Positions 9,106 to 17,713 of a stretch of 58,706 bases of DNA are shown here, one piece after another (position 1 is the stretch's first letter; the number at the start of each line of letters is the position of its first letter). Under the pieces are notes generated by a model, which did not search any database, was not told the DNA's origin, and saw nothing but the letters and a program-made list of their open reading frames with translations. This DNA comes from Metasolibacillus meyeri (lineage in GTDB: Bacteria > Bacillota > Bacilli > Bacillales_A > Planococcaceae), in NCBI RefSeq assembly GCF_003049505.1, contig NZ_PYWN01000032.1:1-58706 (forward strand), given 5' to 3'. The position numbers and the translations under genes were made by a program.

Positions 9106-9354
9106 ATGCCAAATATTAAATCTGCTATCAAACGCGTTAAAGTTAACGCAAAAGCAAACGAAGCAAACTCTCAAGCGAAATCTGCTATGCGTACTGCAGT
9201 AAAAAAAGCTGAGCAAGCTTTAACTGCTGGTGCTGAAAATGCACAAGAATTAGTAGTTGCTGCTTCTAAAGCAGTTGATAAAGCTGCTGGTAAAGGGCTT
9301 ATCCACAAAAACGCAGCTGCTCGTACAAAATCACGTTTAGCTAAAAAAGCGTAA
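9106..9354 (+). CDS. rpsT: 30S ribosomal protein S20
   Basis: 82 residues, starting [12 protein letters not shown]. It is lysine/alanine-rich and helical, with the conserved end [17 protein letters not shown]20 binds 16S rRNA early in 30S assembly. The ATG at 9106 is preceded by AGGAGGTGAAAGTT, ideal spacing; a GTG at 9097 is in frame but overlaps the Shine-Dalgarno sequence. It is a single-gene unit with its own promoter and terminator, divergent from gpr. Confidence 0.98.
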   Translation: MPNIKSAIKRVKVNAKANEANSQAKSAMRTAVKKAEQALTAGAENAQELVVAASKAVDKAAGKGLIHKNAAARTKSRLAKKA

Positions 9355-9366
9355 TCATGAAACATT

Positions 9367-9393
9367 GGTCAGCACTCGTAGCTGACCTTTTTT
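9367..9393 (+). terminator. rpsT terminator
   Basis: GGTCAGC, loop ACTCGTA, GCTGACC, then six T. Confidence 0.9.
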
Positions 9394-9482
9394 CGTTTTA
9401 TCCTTGAAATTTAGAGAATAGAACTATTTAGAGAGCTACCTTAATTAGGTTTCTTCTCATGATTTAAATGCTATTTCGCAAA

Positions 9483-9768
9483 TTATCTGCGGTTTTCTAG
9501 GATTTATTTGCGGATTTCATATTTTATCTGCGCTTTCTCATGGTTTATCTGCGAATTTCGCAATTTATCTGCGCTTTCTCACGATTTATCTGCGTTTCCC
9601 CAATTATCTGCGCCTTCCCACGGCTTATCTGCGGATTTCACCTTTTATCTGCGCTTTCTCACGGTTTATCTGCGGATTTTACATTTTATCTGCGCTTTCC
9701 TACAATTTATCTGCGGATCTCCTCAGTTATCTGCATTTTCCCCAGTTTATCTGCAAATTCCCTCAACC
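9483..9768 (+). repeat. Family A-type array: 14 TTATCTGCG units, 20/21-bp period
   Basis: TTATCTGCG (or a one-base variant) begins at 9483, 9504, 9524, 9545, 9565, 9586, 9604, 9625, 9645, 9666, 9686, 9707, 9727 and 9747. Spacings mostly alternate 21 and 20. The spacer also alternates between a CTTTCTCACGG type and a GATTTCACC type, so the higher-order unit is about 41 bp. It fills the gap between convergent rpsT and holA. Long apparent open frames through it are by-products of the repeat and are not called as genes. Confidence 0.92.
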
Positions 9769-9795
9769 TTGGAATTCCACAGAAAAAACCCCTTC

Positions 9796-10809
9796 CTAAA
9801 GAAGAGGTTTCATTAAAAATAGCTCCAATACGCGGGCGCGGTTGCTGCTCGTCGATTTCAATTGTAAGTCTACGGTTGCGAGCGCGTTTAACGCTTGCAA
9901 TAAACGCTCTGCTGATGGTCGATTGCGCTGCTCTAGTATCATTTTGATACGGTACGGATGGACCTTTAGCTGTTTCGCAATTTGCTGTGGATGATAGCCT
10001 TTTGTCAACAAATAAAACGCTTGGCTCATCGTCCGAATATTGGATGCTAACAAGCCGACAAGCATAATCGGCTCCTCTTTTTGACGCAATAAATCATGAT
10101 AAATCGTTAAGGCCTCCGCCTGTCGATTGCCTAAATAAGCATTCAGCATTTTAAAGGCGTCATGCTCCAATGTTTTTGCGACAAGCTCCTCGATGAGCTC
10201 ACCTGTTATTTCATGTTCTTCACCTAAATAAAGCACCATTTTTTCTAGCTCTGCTTTTAGCTGTAGCATGTTTGCACCAACCATTTCCACCAACTTTATG
10301 GCAGCAGCATCCCCCATGATTTTTCCATGCGCCTCTACTTCATGCTTCATCCACACATATAAATCTTGTTCCTTTGGTGTTTCAGCCGAAATGAAAATAG
10401 CGCGCTCCTTCATTAACTTTGTCACTTTTTTACGCTCATCTAATTTTTCATATGGTGCTATAAAAAGGGTTACTGCTGTATCAGTAGGATGAGACAGCCA
10501 AATTTCCAAGCGCTTTAAATCGTGCTCGATTTTTTCTTTTCCTTTTTCAGCCACCTTTAAAAACGAAGCATTTTTAGCAACAATTAGCTTTCTATCTGTA
10601 AAAAACGGGATTGTATCTGCTTCATCTATCACGACATCTACAGGTCGCTCAGCTAAATCAAAAGGAATCGTCTCTACTTCCTCTTGTCCACTTAGTGCTT
10701 CCTTTAAGCGCTTAACCGTCTCATCTATAAAATATGTTTCTTCACCAACAAGTAAATAGACAGGTGCAATATCACCTTTCTTTATATCGTTCCAAATTTT
10801 CGTAATCAT
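9796..10809 (-). CDS. holA: DNA polymerase III delta subunit (clamp-loader wrench)
   Basis: 337 residues. HolA opens the beta clamp within the clamp loader. The start MITKIWNDIKKGDIAPVYLL followed by VGEETYFIDETVKRLK is typical of Firmicute HolA (YqeN). Mid-protein shows VTLFIAPYEKLDERKK; the C-terminal collar domain is helical with LLRQKEEPIMLVGLL and HPYRIKMILEQ. RBS GAGGAG precedes the ATG. It sits next to yqzM and comEC as in B. subtilis. A CGGGATAAAT motif shared with repeat family B lies in its upstream region near 10850. Confidence 0.95.
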   Translation of the reverse strand: MITKIWNDIKKGDIAPVYLLVGEETYFIDETVKRLKEALSGQEEVETIPFDLAERPVDVVIDEADTIPFFTDRKLIVAKNASFLKVAEKGKEKIEHDLKRLEIWLSHPTDTAVTLFIAPYEKLDERKKVTKLMKERAIFISAETPKEQDLYVWMKHEVEAHGKIMGDAAAIKLVEMVGANMLQLKAELEKMVLYLGEEHEITGELIEELVAKTLEHDAFKMLNAYLGNRQAEALTIYHDLLRQKEEPIMLVGLLASNIRTMSQAFYLLTKGYHPQQIAKQLKVHPYRIKMILEQRNRPSAERLLQALNALATVDLQLKSTSSNRARVLELFLMKPLL

Positions 10810-11102
10810 CGCGAAACTCCTCTTTTACATCTTCCTTCTCAGTATAGCATTTATCCCGCATTAACGGACAGTAGACTCCACCTAAAAAGCAAAGTATTCC
10901 CCTTTCAATAATCCATAGAAGATAAGATCTTACACCATATCCCGTGTGTCAAAAAACTTTATCTCACTTTAGCAAATGTGACAGATTTTGAATGTGTTTA
11001 AATTGCGACAAATGAACATACACTATAGCGACGAAAATTGTATTGCATATAGATTTTTACAATAGCTTGACTTATAATTGTAAGGGAGTAGGAGGGATAT
11101 AT

Positions 11103-11273
11103 ATGGCAGGACATAACGACCCAAATTACGTAACTGAAAACCCGTTCGAAGGGCGTGGTCGCGCTTCTCAACGCAATGATGCAATCGACGCTGGTATTGG
11201 CTTCGTCGTACCTTTTGGGGTATTCACAATAATGTTCATCATCGCGATGGTTATAGAAGTAGCTTCTCGCTAA
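11103..11273 (+). CDS. yqzM: YqzM family small membrane protein
   Basis: 56 residues. The segment QRNDAIDAGIGFVVPFG is the YqzM signature, followed by one transmembrane helix (about residues 33-53). B. subtilis has yqzM at the same place and orientation, between holA and comEC. The ATG at 11103 has GGAGGG 6-8 bases upstream. Function is unknown. Confidence 0.88.
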   Translation: MAGHNDPNYVTENPFEGRGRASQRNDAIDAGIGFVVPFGVFTIMFIIAMVIEVASR

Positions 11274-11280
11274 TTTATGA

Positions 11281-11315
11281 AAAAAGACTTTGTCGTACCA
11301 TGACAAAGTCTTTTT
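11281..11315. terminator. Bidirectional terminator, yqzM and comEC
   Basis: AAAAAGACTTTGTC pairs with GACAAAGTCTTTTT around a 7-base loop; A and T runs flank it on both strands. It sits between convergent genes. Confidence 0.92.
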
Positions 11316-11316
11316 C

Positions 11317-13611
11317 TCATTCTTTGAAATGGGTATAGGTGAGCTGATTTCCATCCCATTGGATAGTGATTGTCCCCACTTCGCCAGTTACCAAATATGC
11401 AATTTGATGGCTTTGTAAACGCTCAGTTACTTCTGGATGTGGATGATTGTAGCGATTATTTTTGCCCGCCATAATAATCGCTAATTGTGGATTAGTCACT
11501 TCAATAAATTCATCGATGCTCGATGTTTTACTGCCATGATGGCCGAGCTTTAATATGCTTACATCGCGAATCTCCTCATAAGCTGTTTGCACTAATGCTA
11601 GTTCTCCTTCGCGCTCTAAATCACCTGTTAATAATATTTTTAGCTCATCGAATTGCATCAACAAAACAAGTGAGTCATTGTTTCCTTCATACGCAACATC
11701 TTTTGGCCATAAATAACGAAACTGAGCTTTTCCCGCTTGCCAAGCATCTCCAGCCATTTGTTCACGAATTACTAACTTTTTACTTGCTGCCTCCTGTAAA
11801 AAATCTCCCATAACGGACTTCTCCAATGAGCGAGGTGAGACATGTACTTCTCGCACAATGATTTCGCGCAATAGTTCCTCAGCCCCTTCAACATGATCGG
11901 CATCCGCATGCGTTAAAATCAGCTTATCAACCTTGCCAATTCCTTTTCCTTTTAAAAACGGTACAACCACTTGACGACCGACTTCATACTCGGTATGACG
12001 TTGCTTCCATGCCTCCTGCTCAAAACGTAACAAGCCACCTGTATCAATGACATAAACTGCTCTCCGATAAGGTAACTCAATAACAATACAATCTCCTTGT
12101 CCAACATCTACAAAGGAAACGAGCAATTGTTTATTCGTATAAGGTAAGAGCTGCACAATAAGAGCTGGCACAATCAATACGAACAGCGCAAGTCGCCATC
12201 TCTGTAATTGAAAATAATATAGCGTAAGACAAGCACTGCAAAATAAGAGGACAACCACTATCATTGAGGGTTTACCTGCAACCCACATTTGATAAGGCAT
12301 ACTTTGCACGAAAAAAATTCCTTCTGTCAAAAGGTTGCGACACGGCTCATATAAGAAAAATAACAACGATGCAAGCGGTTGCAATACATATGTCAAAATA
12401 AGAAATACAATATTCAAAGGTAAAATCACGAAGGAAAATAGCGGTACAAACAAAACATTGGTGAGAAAGGAGGAAAGGCTCATCTCATAAAAATGCAGCA
12501 ATAACAACGGATAAACGAGCACTTGGCATACGCATGTCATCATCAATGTTTGCATCAATACACCTTGCATCGATGCCAGCAATTTGCTCGATAAAATTAA
12601 ACTGAGCGTTGCTAAAAAAGATAATTGAAAGCCGATTTGATAAAAGACGGCTGGCTGCCAAATAAGAAACAGAATGAAGCAGATAGAAAGGGCGTCTAGA
12701 GCGCTTAACTGCCATTTCAAATAACGTGCGAGCATGACGACCTCAACGACTAAAACCGCACGCCAAACGGATGGCGCTCCGCCTGCTAATAGCGCATAGG
12801 CAGGTAAAATAACTAACAACAATACTGTCGCTAGCTCCTTGCGTACATGCAACCGTAACAACACTTCAAAAAATAGCATAGAAATAAGTGCGACATGTAA
12901 GCCTGAGATGGCGAATAAATGCGTAATACCGAGCTTTTGGTACGCCCGAGTCAAATCGGCATCAACCTGCTCCTGCGAGCCGATTAATAACGCCTGAGCT
13001 TCTGTCACAAGCGATGGTGGGAACGTTTTTTCAATATGTCGCAGTATGCCAAAGCGTTGCTGTGCTAACAAGCTTGTAAAGGAATGTTGCACATCTATAA
13101 AACGCCAAGAGGAAATTTCAAGTACACCAAGTGCATGCTTGCTCTTTAAATAATGTGTCATCGCAAAGCTATATGCATGTGCAGGCATTTCTGGTAGCAC
13201 AAGTTGTCCTTCAACAAAAAAACGTTGCCCAGCTAATGATTGCTCATTATAGTAGCGTTTTTCCTGCTCACTGCGAAATGTGTAATGCACATATATTTTA
13301 CGCCCCTTCTCGTCCTTCATAAAGCCGCGCAATGATGCCCCGTCTACTTTATACTCGCTCGTCCAACGAAGCGTTATAGGGGCTGTTAAAGGCTCAGATA
13401 GCTTACCCATTTGCCACAATGTGTAGCCGTACATCGCACCACAAACAATAGCAAGTGCAATCAAATGGACGAATGGTAGCCGTTTATAATAACAAAAAGC
13501 GATTAGTGCTACAAGCCATAAAAAAAGCCATGCGGATTCAAATGCTGCTCCTGCTGCAATGAGAACCGTCATGGCGTAGTATAACCATTTATTTTTTAAT
13601 ATATTGCCCAA
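11317..13611 (-). CDS. comEC: DNA uptake channel protein ComEC/Rec2
   Basis: 764 residues. The membrane protein thought to form the channel for single-stranded transforming DNA. The N-terminal helices and DUF4131 (OB-like) region span about 1-180; the competence domain with many helices begins around 205 (LFAISGLHVALIS). The C-terminal metallo-beta-lactamase-like domain shows FVDVGQGDCIVIELP, LTHADADHVEG, LLTGDLEREGE and LGHHGSKTSS. The start is TTG with GAAGGTGA upstream, overlapping the end of comEB by 23 bases, so translation is coupled. It is the last gene of the comE operon. Confidence 0.96.
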   Translation of the reverse strand: MGNILKNKWLYYAMTVLIAAGAAFESAWLFLWLVALIAFCYYKRLPFVHLIALAIVCGAMYGYTLWQMGKLSEPLTAPITLRWTSEYKVDGASLRGFMKDEKGRKIYVHYTFRSEQEKRYYNEQSLAGQRFFVEGQLVLPEMPAHAYSFAMTHYLKSKHALGVLEISSWRFIDVQHSFTSLLAQQRFGILRHIEKTFPPSLVTEAQALLIGSQEQVDADLTRAYQKLGITHLFAISGLHVALISMLFFEVLLRLHVRKELATVLLLVILPAYALLAGGAPSVWRAVLVVEVVMLARYLKWQLSALDALSICFILFLIWQPAVFYQIGFQLSFLATLSLILSSKLLASMQGVLMQTLMMTCVCQVLVYPLLLLHFYEMSLSSFLTNVLFVPLFSFVILPLNIVFLILTYVLQPLASLLFFLYEPCRNLLTEGIFFVQSMPYQMWVAGKPSMIVVVLLFCSACLTLYYFQLQRWRLALFVLIVPALIVQLLPYTNKQLLVSFVDVGQGDCIVIELPYRRAVYVIDTGGLLRFEQEAWKQRHTEYEVGRQVVVPFLKGKGIGKVDKLILTHADADHVEGAEELLREIIVREVHVSPRSLEKSVMGDFLQEAASKKLVIREQMAGDAWQAGKAQFRYLWPKDVAYEGNNDSLVLLMQFDELKILLTGDLEREGELALVQTAYEEIRDVSILKLGHHGSKTSSIDEFIEVTNPQLAIIMAGKNNRYNHPHPEVTERLQSHQIAYLVTGEVGTITIQWDGNQLTYTHFKE

Positions 13612-14164
13612 AAAGTTCGTTCACCTTCTCTTCTAAAGGATCTAATTCCTCCTGAGAAGCACCGTGGCTACGCAATTTTTCAAGCATCTCCGAAAGCAGC
13701 TGCAATTTTTCATCTTGCAAAAAGTCGATTTTCGCTTCATTAAATGGAATATGCACGACATTGACACTTGCTTTCGCTAGCAACTCTAATGCATACGGAT
13801 TGTTTTTATAATCCTTTGCATAATAAACATTTTTAATGCCCGCTTGAATAATTGTTTTCGTACAAGGAAGGCACGGGAAATGCGTGACATACAAGTCTGC
13901 CCCATTCGCAGGCGTACCATATTTGGCACATTGCAGTAACGCATTCGTTTCCGCGTGAACTGTTCGCACACAATGATGATCGACGACATAGCAACCTTTA
14001 TCGATACAATGCTCATCACCTGAAATCGAGCCGTTATAGCCACCTGCAATAATGCGCTTCTCCCGAACAATTGTGGCGCCAACCGCTAATCTTGTACATG
14101 TGCTTCTTAACGCTAATAAATGGCTTTGTGCCATGAAAAATTGATCCCATGTAATACGCTCCAT
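13589..14164 (-). CDS. comEB: ComEB, deoxycytidylate (dCMP) deaminase family
   Basis: 191 residues from the ATG at 14164, which has GGAGG 6 bases upstream. Zinc-dependent deaminase motifs are present: HAETNALLQCAKYG and PCLPCTKTI. The enzyme converts dCMP to dUMP; its link to competence is by operon membership. Longer in-frame readings toward 14242 lack an RBS. Confidence 0.93.
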   Translation of the reverse strand: MERITWDQFFMAQSHLLALRSTCTRLAVGATIVREKRIIAGGYNGSISGDEHCIDKGCYVVDHHCVRTVHAETNALLQCAKYGTPANGADLYVTHFPCLPCTKTIIQAGIKNVYYAKDYKNNPYALELLAKASVNVVHIPFNEAKIDFLQDEKLQLLSEMLEKLRSHGASQEELDPLEEKVNELFGQYIKK

Positions 14165-14228
14165 ATGACAACCTCCAAAATTTCTTAACTTTAGTTTAGT
14201 CTTTTCGCCTAGTTGACGCAATGGGGTG

Positions 14229-14831
14229 TCACTTGACTTCAATTAAATCTTTTATACGCTCAAATGATTTCTCACCGATGCCAGATACTTTTTTGATATC
14301 CTCGATTGTCTGAAACTTTCCCGCCTCATTGCGATAGCTAATAATTGCCTGCGCTTTCGCAGGGCCGACACCGGGAATGGTCATGAGCTGCGCTTCATCA
14401 GCCGTATTAATATTGACCTTTGTTGAGGCTCTATTTTGAGGGATTATACTATTCACATGTTCTTCTACTTTCTCACCTTGAAAAGGCACGTAAATAACCA
14501 TTTCATCTTGCAACCGTTGCGCATGGTTAATCATTTTTGTATCTGCTTGGTCCGTATAGCCACCTGCCAATTGAATCGCATCAATAATACGATGCTCTTC
14601 CGTTAGCTCATAAACACCTGGAAAATTCACTTGTCCCTTTATATCGACGATAACGGCTGAAACAACGACAGTTATTTCTTCTATCTCATTGTGAATCGGC
14701 TGTTCTTCTACTGCATGGATGATTTCTACTTCGGCTGAATTGTTTTGTTGAAGAAAAAAATAGAGGAGTCCAATGATGAGTGCAATGGGGAATAGCACTC
14801 TTTTTCCGTATTTTTGAAGGTATCGTTGCAT
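14229..14831 (-). CDS. comEA: ComEA, DNA-binding receptor for transformation
   Basis: 200 residues from the ATG at 14831 (GGAGAG 7 bases upstream). One N-terminal transmembrane helix (about 10-28), a SLBB-type domain (VIVDIKGQVNFPGVYEL) and a C-terminal helix-hairpin-helix DNA-binding domain (VNINTADEAQLMTIPGVGPAK, cut short here at 20: VNINTADEAQLMTIPGVGPA). It binds incoming double-stranded DNA at the cell surface. A GTG at 14858 is in frame but badly placed relative to the RBS. The divergent comER of B. subtilis is absent here. Confidence 0.94.
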   Translation of the reverse strand: MQRYLQKYGKRVLFPIALIIGLLYFFLQQNNSAEVEIIHAVEEQPIHNEIEEITVVVSAVIVDIKGQVNFPGVYELTEEHRIIDAIQLAGGYTDQADTKMINHAQRLQDEMVIYVPFQGEKVEEHVNSIIPQNRASTKVNINTADEAQLMTIPGVGPAKAQAIISYRNEAGKFQTIEDIKKVSGIGEKSFERIKDLIEVK

Positions 14832-14901
14832 ATTATATCTCTCCAAAAGAGGTCTCACATGGAGCTATCTTAACTATACAAAATTTTTCGATGAATGAAA
14901 A

Positions 14902-14931
14902 GAGGCTGTCTGGAAAAATCCAGACAACCTC
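14902..14931 (-). terminator. Terminator of the yqe operon
   Basis: GAGG, mismatch, TGTCTGGA, loop AAAA, then the complement up to 14931. On the minus strand it is followed by TTTTCATTC. It directly follows yqeM, whose stop is at 14932. Confidence 0.85.
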
Positions 14932-15669
14932 CTATTTCACCGCGCGAATAAAAATACGCTCGCTGTTCTTCTTTGGTGCCTCCACGGACCAATCTGCTGT
15001 TAGATGCACTTCGTTAAAGCCGATAGCACATAACCATGCCTCATATTGCTGTGGGGCAAATGTGCGCTGATAATGCTCCTCGTCAAAACGTTCATATAAA
15101 CCGTTCGCTGTTTGGGCAAAGAACGTCATATAATGATAAACGGAGTGGGCTTCTTTACCTTGCTCCGTATGCCAAACATAGGCAATTTCCTCATCATCAT
15201 ACGTGAATGGACTGTCTAAAAAGACTTCATCCATTTTATAAAGCGAGTGGACATCGAAAAATAATTGCCCACCTTGGCGCAAGCTGTCATAAATACGCTG
15301 TAACGTCTCTATAACAGCCTGCTCCTCGCGTACGTAATTAATCGAATCAATCGGAATAATCGCTACATCGAGCTCCTGAAAGCCTTCTAGCTGCTCCATC
15401 GACATTGCGATCAATGGAATCGATTTATTCGCCTCTGCAAAGCGAGTACTTGCAATCATTAGCATTTCCTCTGATACATCCACACCGCTTACTTGATAGC
15501 CTGCCTCATCAAACAAAGCAGCTAAAACTCCTGTTCCACATCCAATATCTAATAATATTGGATACTCACTTTGCGGTGCGTAAGTTTTCACCCATTCCAA
15601 ATATTCGTCATATGGAATGTCTGTCATTAACGCATCATACACTTCCGCAAATCGTGCGTAGCTTGCCAT
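14932..15669 (-). CDS. yqeM: Class I SAM-dependent methyltransferase YqeM
   Basis: 245 residues. A Rossmann methyltransferase core is shown by LLDIGCGTGVLAALF (motif I, about 38-52), VSGVDVSEEML (motif II) and the acidic DVAIIPIDSINYV. The substrate is unknown. It overlaps rsfS as TAATG, with no clear RBS of its own, so translation is coupled. It is the last gene of the operon. Confidence 0.88.
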   Translation of the reverse strand: MASYARFAEVYDALMTDIPYDEYLEWVKTYAPQSEYPILLDIGCGTGVLAALFDEAGYQVSGVDVSEEMLMIASTRFAEANKSIPLIAMSMEQLEGFQELDVAIIPIDSINYVREEQAVIETLQRIYDSLRQGGQLFFDVHSLYKMDEVFLDSPFTYDDEEIAYVWHTEQGKEAHSVYHYMTFFAQTANGLYERFDEEHYQRTFAPQQYEAWLCAIGFNEVHLTADWSVEAPKKNSERIFIRAVK

Positions 15670-16013
15670 TATAATTCAGGTGCGTCCAACTGAGGTGCAT
15701 CTCCCCATAAACGCTCTAAATTATAATAAGCACGCTCATCTTTATGAAATACATGCGCCACAACATCGCCTAAATCAACTAAAACCCAGCGTGCTGTATC
15801 AAAGCCTTCCATACGCTTTACTTCATAGCCATTTTCGTGTGCCTTCTCTTGCAGCTCACGTGCAATCGCCTGTACTTGGCGATCTGAATTCCCGTGGCAA
15901 ATGATAAAATAGTCCGCTAACAAAGAAATATTGCCCATATTTAATACAACAATATCCTCCGCGTGTTTATCATCTGCCGCTTTATATGCTAATTGTAATA
16001 ATGTTTCATTCAT
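15669..16013 (-). CDS. rsfS: Ribosomal silencing factor RsfS
   Basis: 114 residues. The family pattern is plain: NMGNISLLADYFIICHGNSD, VKRMEGFDTARWVLVDLGDV and VAHVFHKDERAYYNLERLW. RsfS binds L14 and blocks 50S-30S joining in slow growth. RBS GGGAGG lies upstream. It is separated from yqeK by 215 bases that hold a family C repeat, an unusually long gap in an otherwise tight operon. Confidence 0.96.
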   Translation of the reverse strand: MNETLLQLAYKAADDKHAEDIVVLNMGNISLLADYFIICHGNSDRQVQAIARELQEKAHENGYEVKRMEGFDTARWVLVDLGDVVAHVFHKDERAYYNLERLWGDAPQLDAPEL

Positions 16014-16033
16014 TAATTTTTAGTCCTCCCTAA

Positions 16034-16192
16034 TCTATTACACCTCGGCTAACTTTAGTCCAGATTTCTTCGAGCTAGCTCAGTCACAATATGCGCCAAC
16101 GGTTAACTGAGCTGCATCGTGCAGTCTTCTCTTCAAAATCGGTGACATCCGCCAGAGGCTTTATTTTGATTTAGCAAGCGTTTAGATACTCG
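16034..16192 (+). repeat. Family C intergenic repeat, copy 1
   Basis: Shares CACCTCGGC, AGTCCAGATTTCTTCGAGC, CTTCAAAATCGGTGACATCC and GCCAGAGGCTT, in the same order, with the copies at 29483 and 33759. This copy is more diverged and carries an extra central segment with its own dyad (GTTAACTGAGC region). It lies inside the yqe operon between yqeK and rsfS. Confidence 0.8.
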
Positions 16193-16228
16193 CTAAATTC
16201 ATTGTTATCTACGTATTCATCTTGCAAT

Positions 16229-16807
16229 TTATTGAAGCGAGGGCTTCTGCTCCATCGAAATATAGTAGTTATAGCATTCAATTGATCGTGGATAAATCGC
16301 CAGTTCCATCTTTATTAAATGTGCCACTGAATGCTGAATACATGCGCGCATCGCTAACTTTAAATCTTGCTGCGCAATTTCACGTAAAGCATCTACACCA
16401 GGGAATTTGCGATTTGGCTCAATCATATCTGCTATGAAAAGTATTTCTTCTAATTTCGTCATATTCGCGCGTCCTGTCGTATGGAAGCGAATCGCATTTA
16501 AAATGGCTTCATCTTCCACTTGAAATTCAGTTTGCGCAACCCACGCACCAACAGGTCCATGTAAAATTTCAGTTCCCCAAGCAATTAAATCGGAGCCAAG
16601 AGAATGTGTGCGTACAATATCTCGCATCCATTCTTCATCCGCATATTTCGCTACATCATGCAAAACGGCTGCGATTTCTGCTTTTTTACTATCTTCACCA
16701 TAGCGCTGCGCTAAGCCAATCGCCGTTTCCATCACACCGATTGTATGAATATAACGCTTTTCTGGCATGCGTGGTTTTATTGCCTTAAGTAGTTTTTCGC
16801 GCTCCAT
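16229..16807 (-). CDS. yqeK: YqeK, HD-domain Ap4A hydrolase
   Basis: 192 residues. The HD signature VLHDVAKY lies near residue 48, with HTIGVMETAIGLA before it and IRFHTTGR and ILFIADMIEPNR after it. The family hydrolyses diadenosine tetraphosphate symmetrically to ADP. RBS AAGGAAGG precedes the ATG, and the start overlaps nadD by 23 bases. Confidence 0.94.
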   Translation of the reverse strand: MEREKLLKAIKPRMPEKRYIHTIGVMETAIGLAQRYGEDSKKAEIAAVLHDVAKYADEEWMRDIVRTHSLGSDLIAWGTEILHGPVGAWVAQTEFQVEDEAILNAIRFHTTGRANMTKLEEILFIADMIEPNRKFPGVDALREIAQQDLKLAMRACIQHSVAHLIKMELAIYPRSIECYNYYISMEQKPSLQ

Positions 16808-17366
16808 AAAGACCTTCCTTTCGAATATACGCCTCTACCGCTTCAGGCAGTATATACTTCAATGGACCACCATGTTGACAGCGCTGACGAATCACTGTAG
16901 AAGATAAATTCATTTCAGGTGTTTCTAACAGCTGTACTGGATACATCGTTTTTGCTGCTGTACCTGGTCGCTTAATGCCGACAAACTGCACGAACGAGAC
17001 AAGCTCTTCAATATGATACCATGTATGCAACGAATCAATCATATCGCCGCCAATAATAAAATAAAACGTTGTATCAGGCTCGCGCTCCTGCAATAAACAC
17101 ATCGTATTATACGTATATGATATGCCGCCACTTTCTAGCTCAACTTTTTCAATGCTGAAATACGGTACTTCTGAAATAGCAAGCTCAAGCATCTGCACCC
17201 TTTGCTCATCCGTTACCAAGTTATGCATTTCTTTATGTGGTGGTATGGCATTCGGCATAAAGCGCACCTCATCTAGCTTAAGCGCATGAAAAGCCTCATT
17301 CGCCATCAGCAAATGACCACAATGTGGTGGATTGAATGTACCGCCTAGTATTCCCACTCGTCTCAT
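16785..17366 (-). CDS. nadD: Nicotinate-nucleotide adenylyltransferase
   Basis: 193 residues. It adenylates nicotinate mononucleotide in NAD synthesis. The nucleotidyltransferase motif GGTFNPPHCGHLLMANEA (HxGH type) is at the start and SSTVIRQR near residue 160. Mid-protein YFIIGGDMIDSLHTWYHIEEL is typical of the family. It is essential in most bacteria. Confidence 0.96.
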   Translation of the reverse strand: MRRVGILGGTFNPPHCGHLLMANEAFHALKLDEVRFMPNAIPPHKEMHNLVTDEQRVQMLELAISEVPYFSIEKVELESGGISYTYNTMCLLQEREPDTTFYFIIGGDMIDSLHTWYHIEELVSFVQFVGIKRPGTAAKTMYPVQLLETPEMNLSSTVIRQRCQHGGPLKYILPEAVEAYIRKEGLYGARKTT

Positions 17367-17378
17367 TCGCTACTCACC

Positions 17379-17684
17379 TTACTTTTGTGCTGCCTTCGGT
17401 AATACGATTTTCTTATTTTTGCGTGACTCTTTATATAAAACAACTGTTAAGCCGATTAATTGCACAAGCTCTGCTCTTGTACCTTCTGCTAAAGCTTCTG
17501 CCACCTCATGCTTATCATCCTCGCAATTGTCTAAAATACGTACTTTAATCAGCTCACGTACTTCTAATACATCGCGTAATTGTGCAAGCATTGCATCATT
17601 GACGCCGCCTTTCCCCACTTGGAAAATAGGGTCTAAATGATGTGCCTCCGCACGTAAAAAACGCTTTTGTTTACCTGTTAACAT
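17379..17684 (-). CDS. yhbY: YhbY family RNA-binding protein (CRM domain)
   Basis: 101 residues, essentially one CRM domain: LTGKQKRFLRAEAHHLDPIF, VGKGGVNDAML, VRELIKVRILDNCEDD and a GTRAELVQLIGLTVVLYKES end. It is associated with ribosome large-subunit assembly. This is yqeI of B. subtilis. RBS AGGAAGGAAA is well placed. Confidence 0.95.
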   Translation of the reverse strand: MLTGKQKRFLRAEAHHLDPIFQVGKGGVNDAMLAQLRDVLEVRELIKVRILDNCEDDKHEVAEALAEGTRAELVQLIGLTVVLYKESRKNKKIVLPKAAQK

Positions 17685-17713
17685 AAATGATTTCCTTCCT
17701 GAAATAACATAAT

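Noticed and set aside
9508-9947. Two overlapping plus-strand reading frames of 100-135 codons rich in LSA, ICAF and YLR repeats
   Set aside because: They are translations of the TTATCTGCG array, with no RBS, and run antisense into holA.
10998-11354. Minus-strand frame of 118 codons covering yqzM
   Set aside because: It is antisense to yqzM and its terminator; yqzM has the RBS and family signature.
14832-14900. ComK box upstream of comEA
   Set aside because: Only one AAAAATTTT-like stretch is seen, without the paired AAAA-N5-TTTT boxes.
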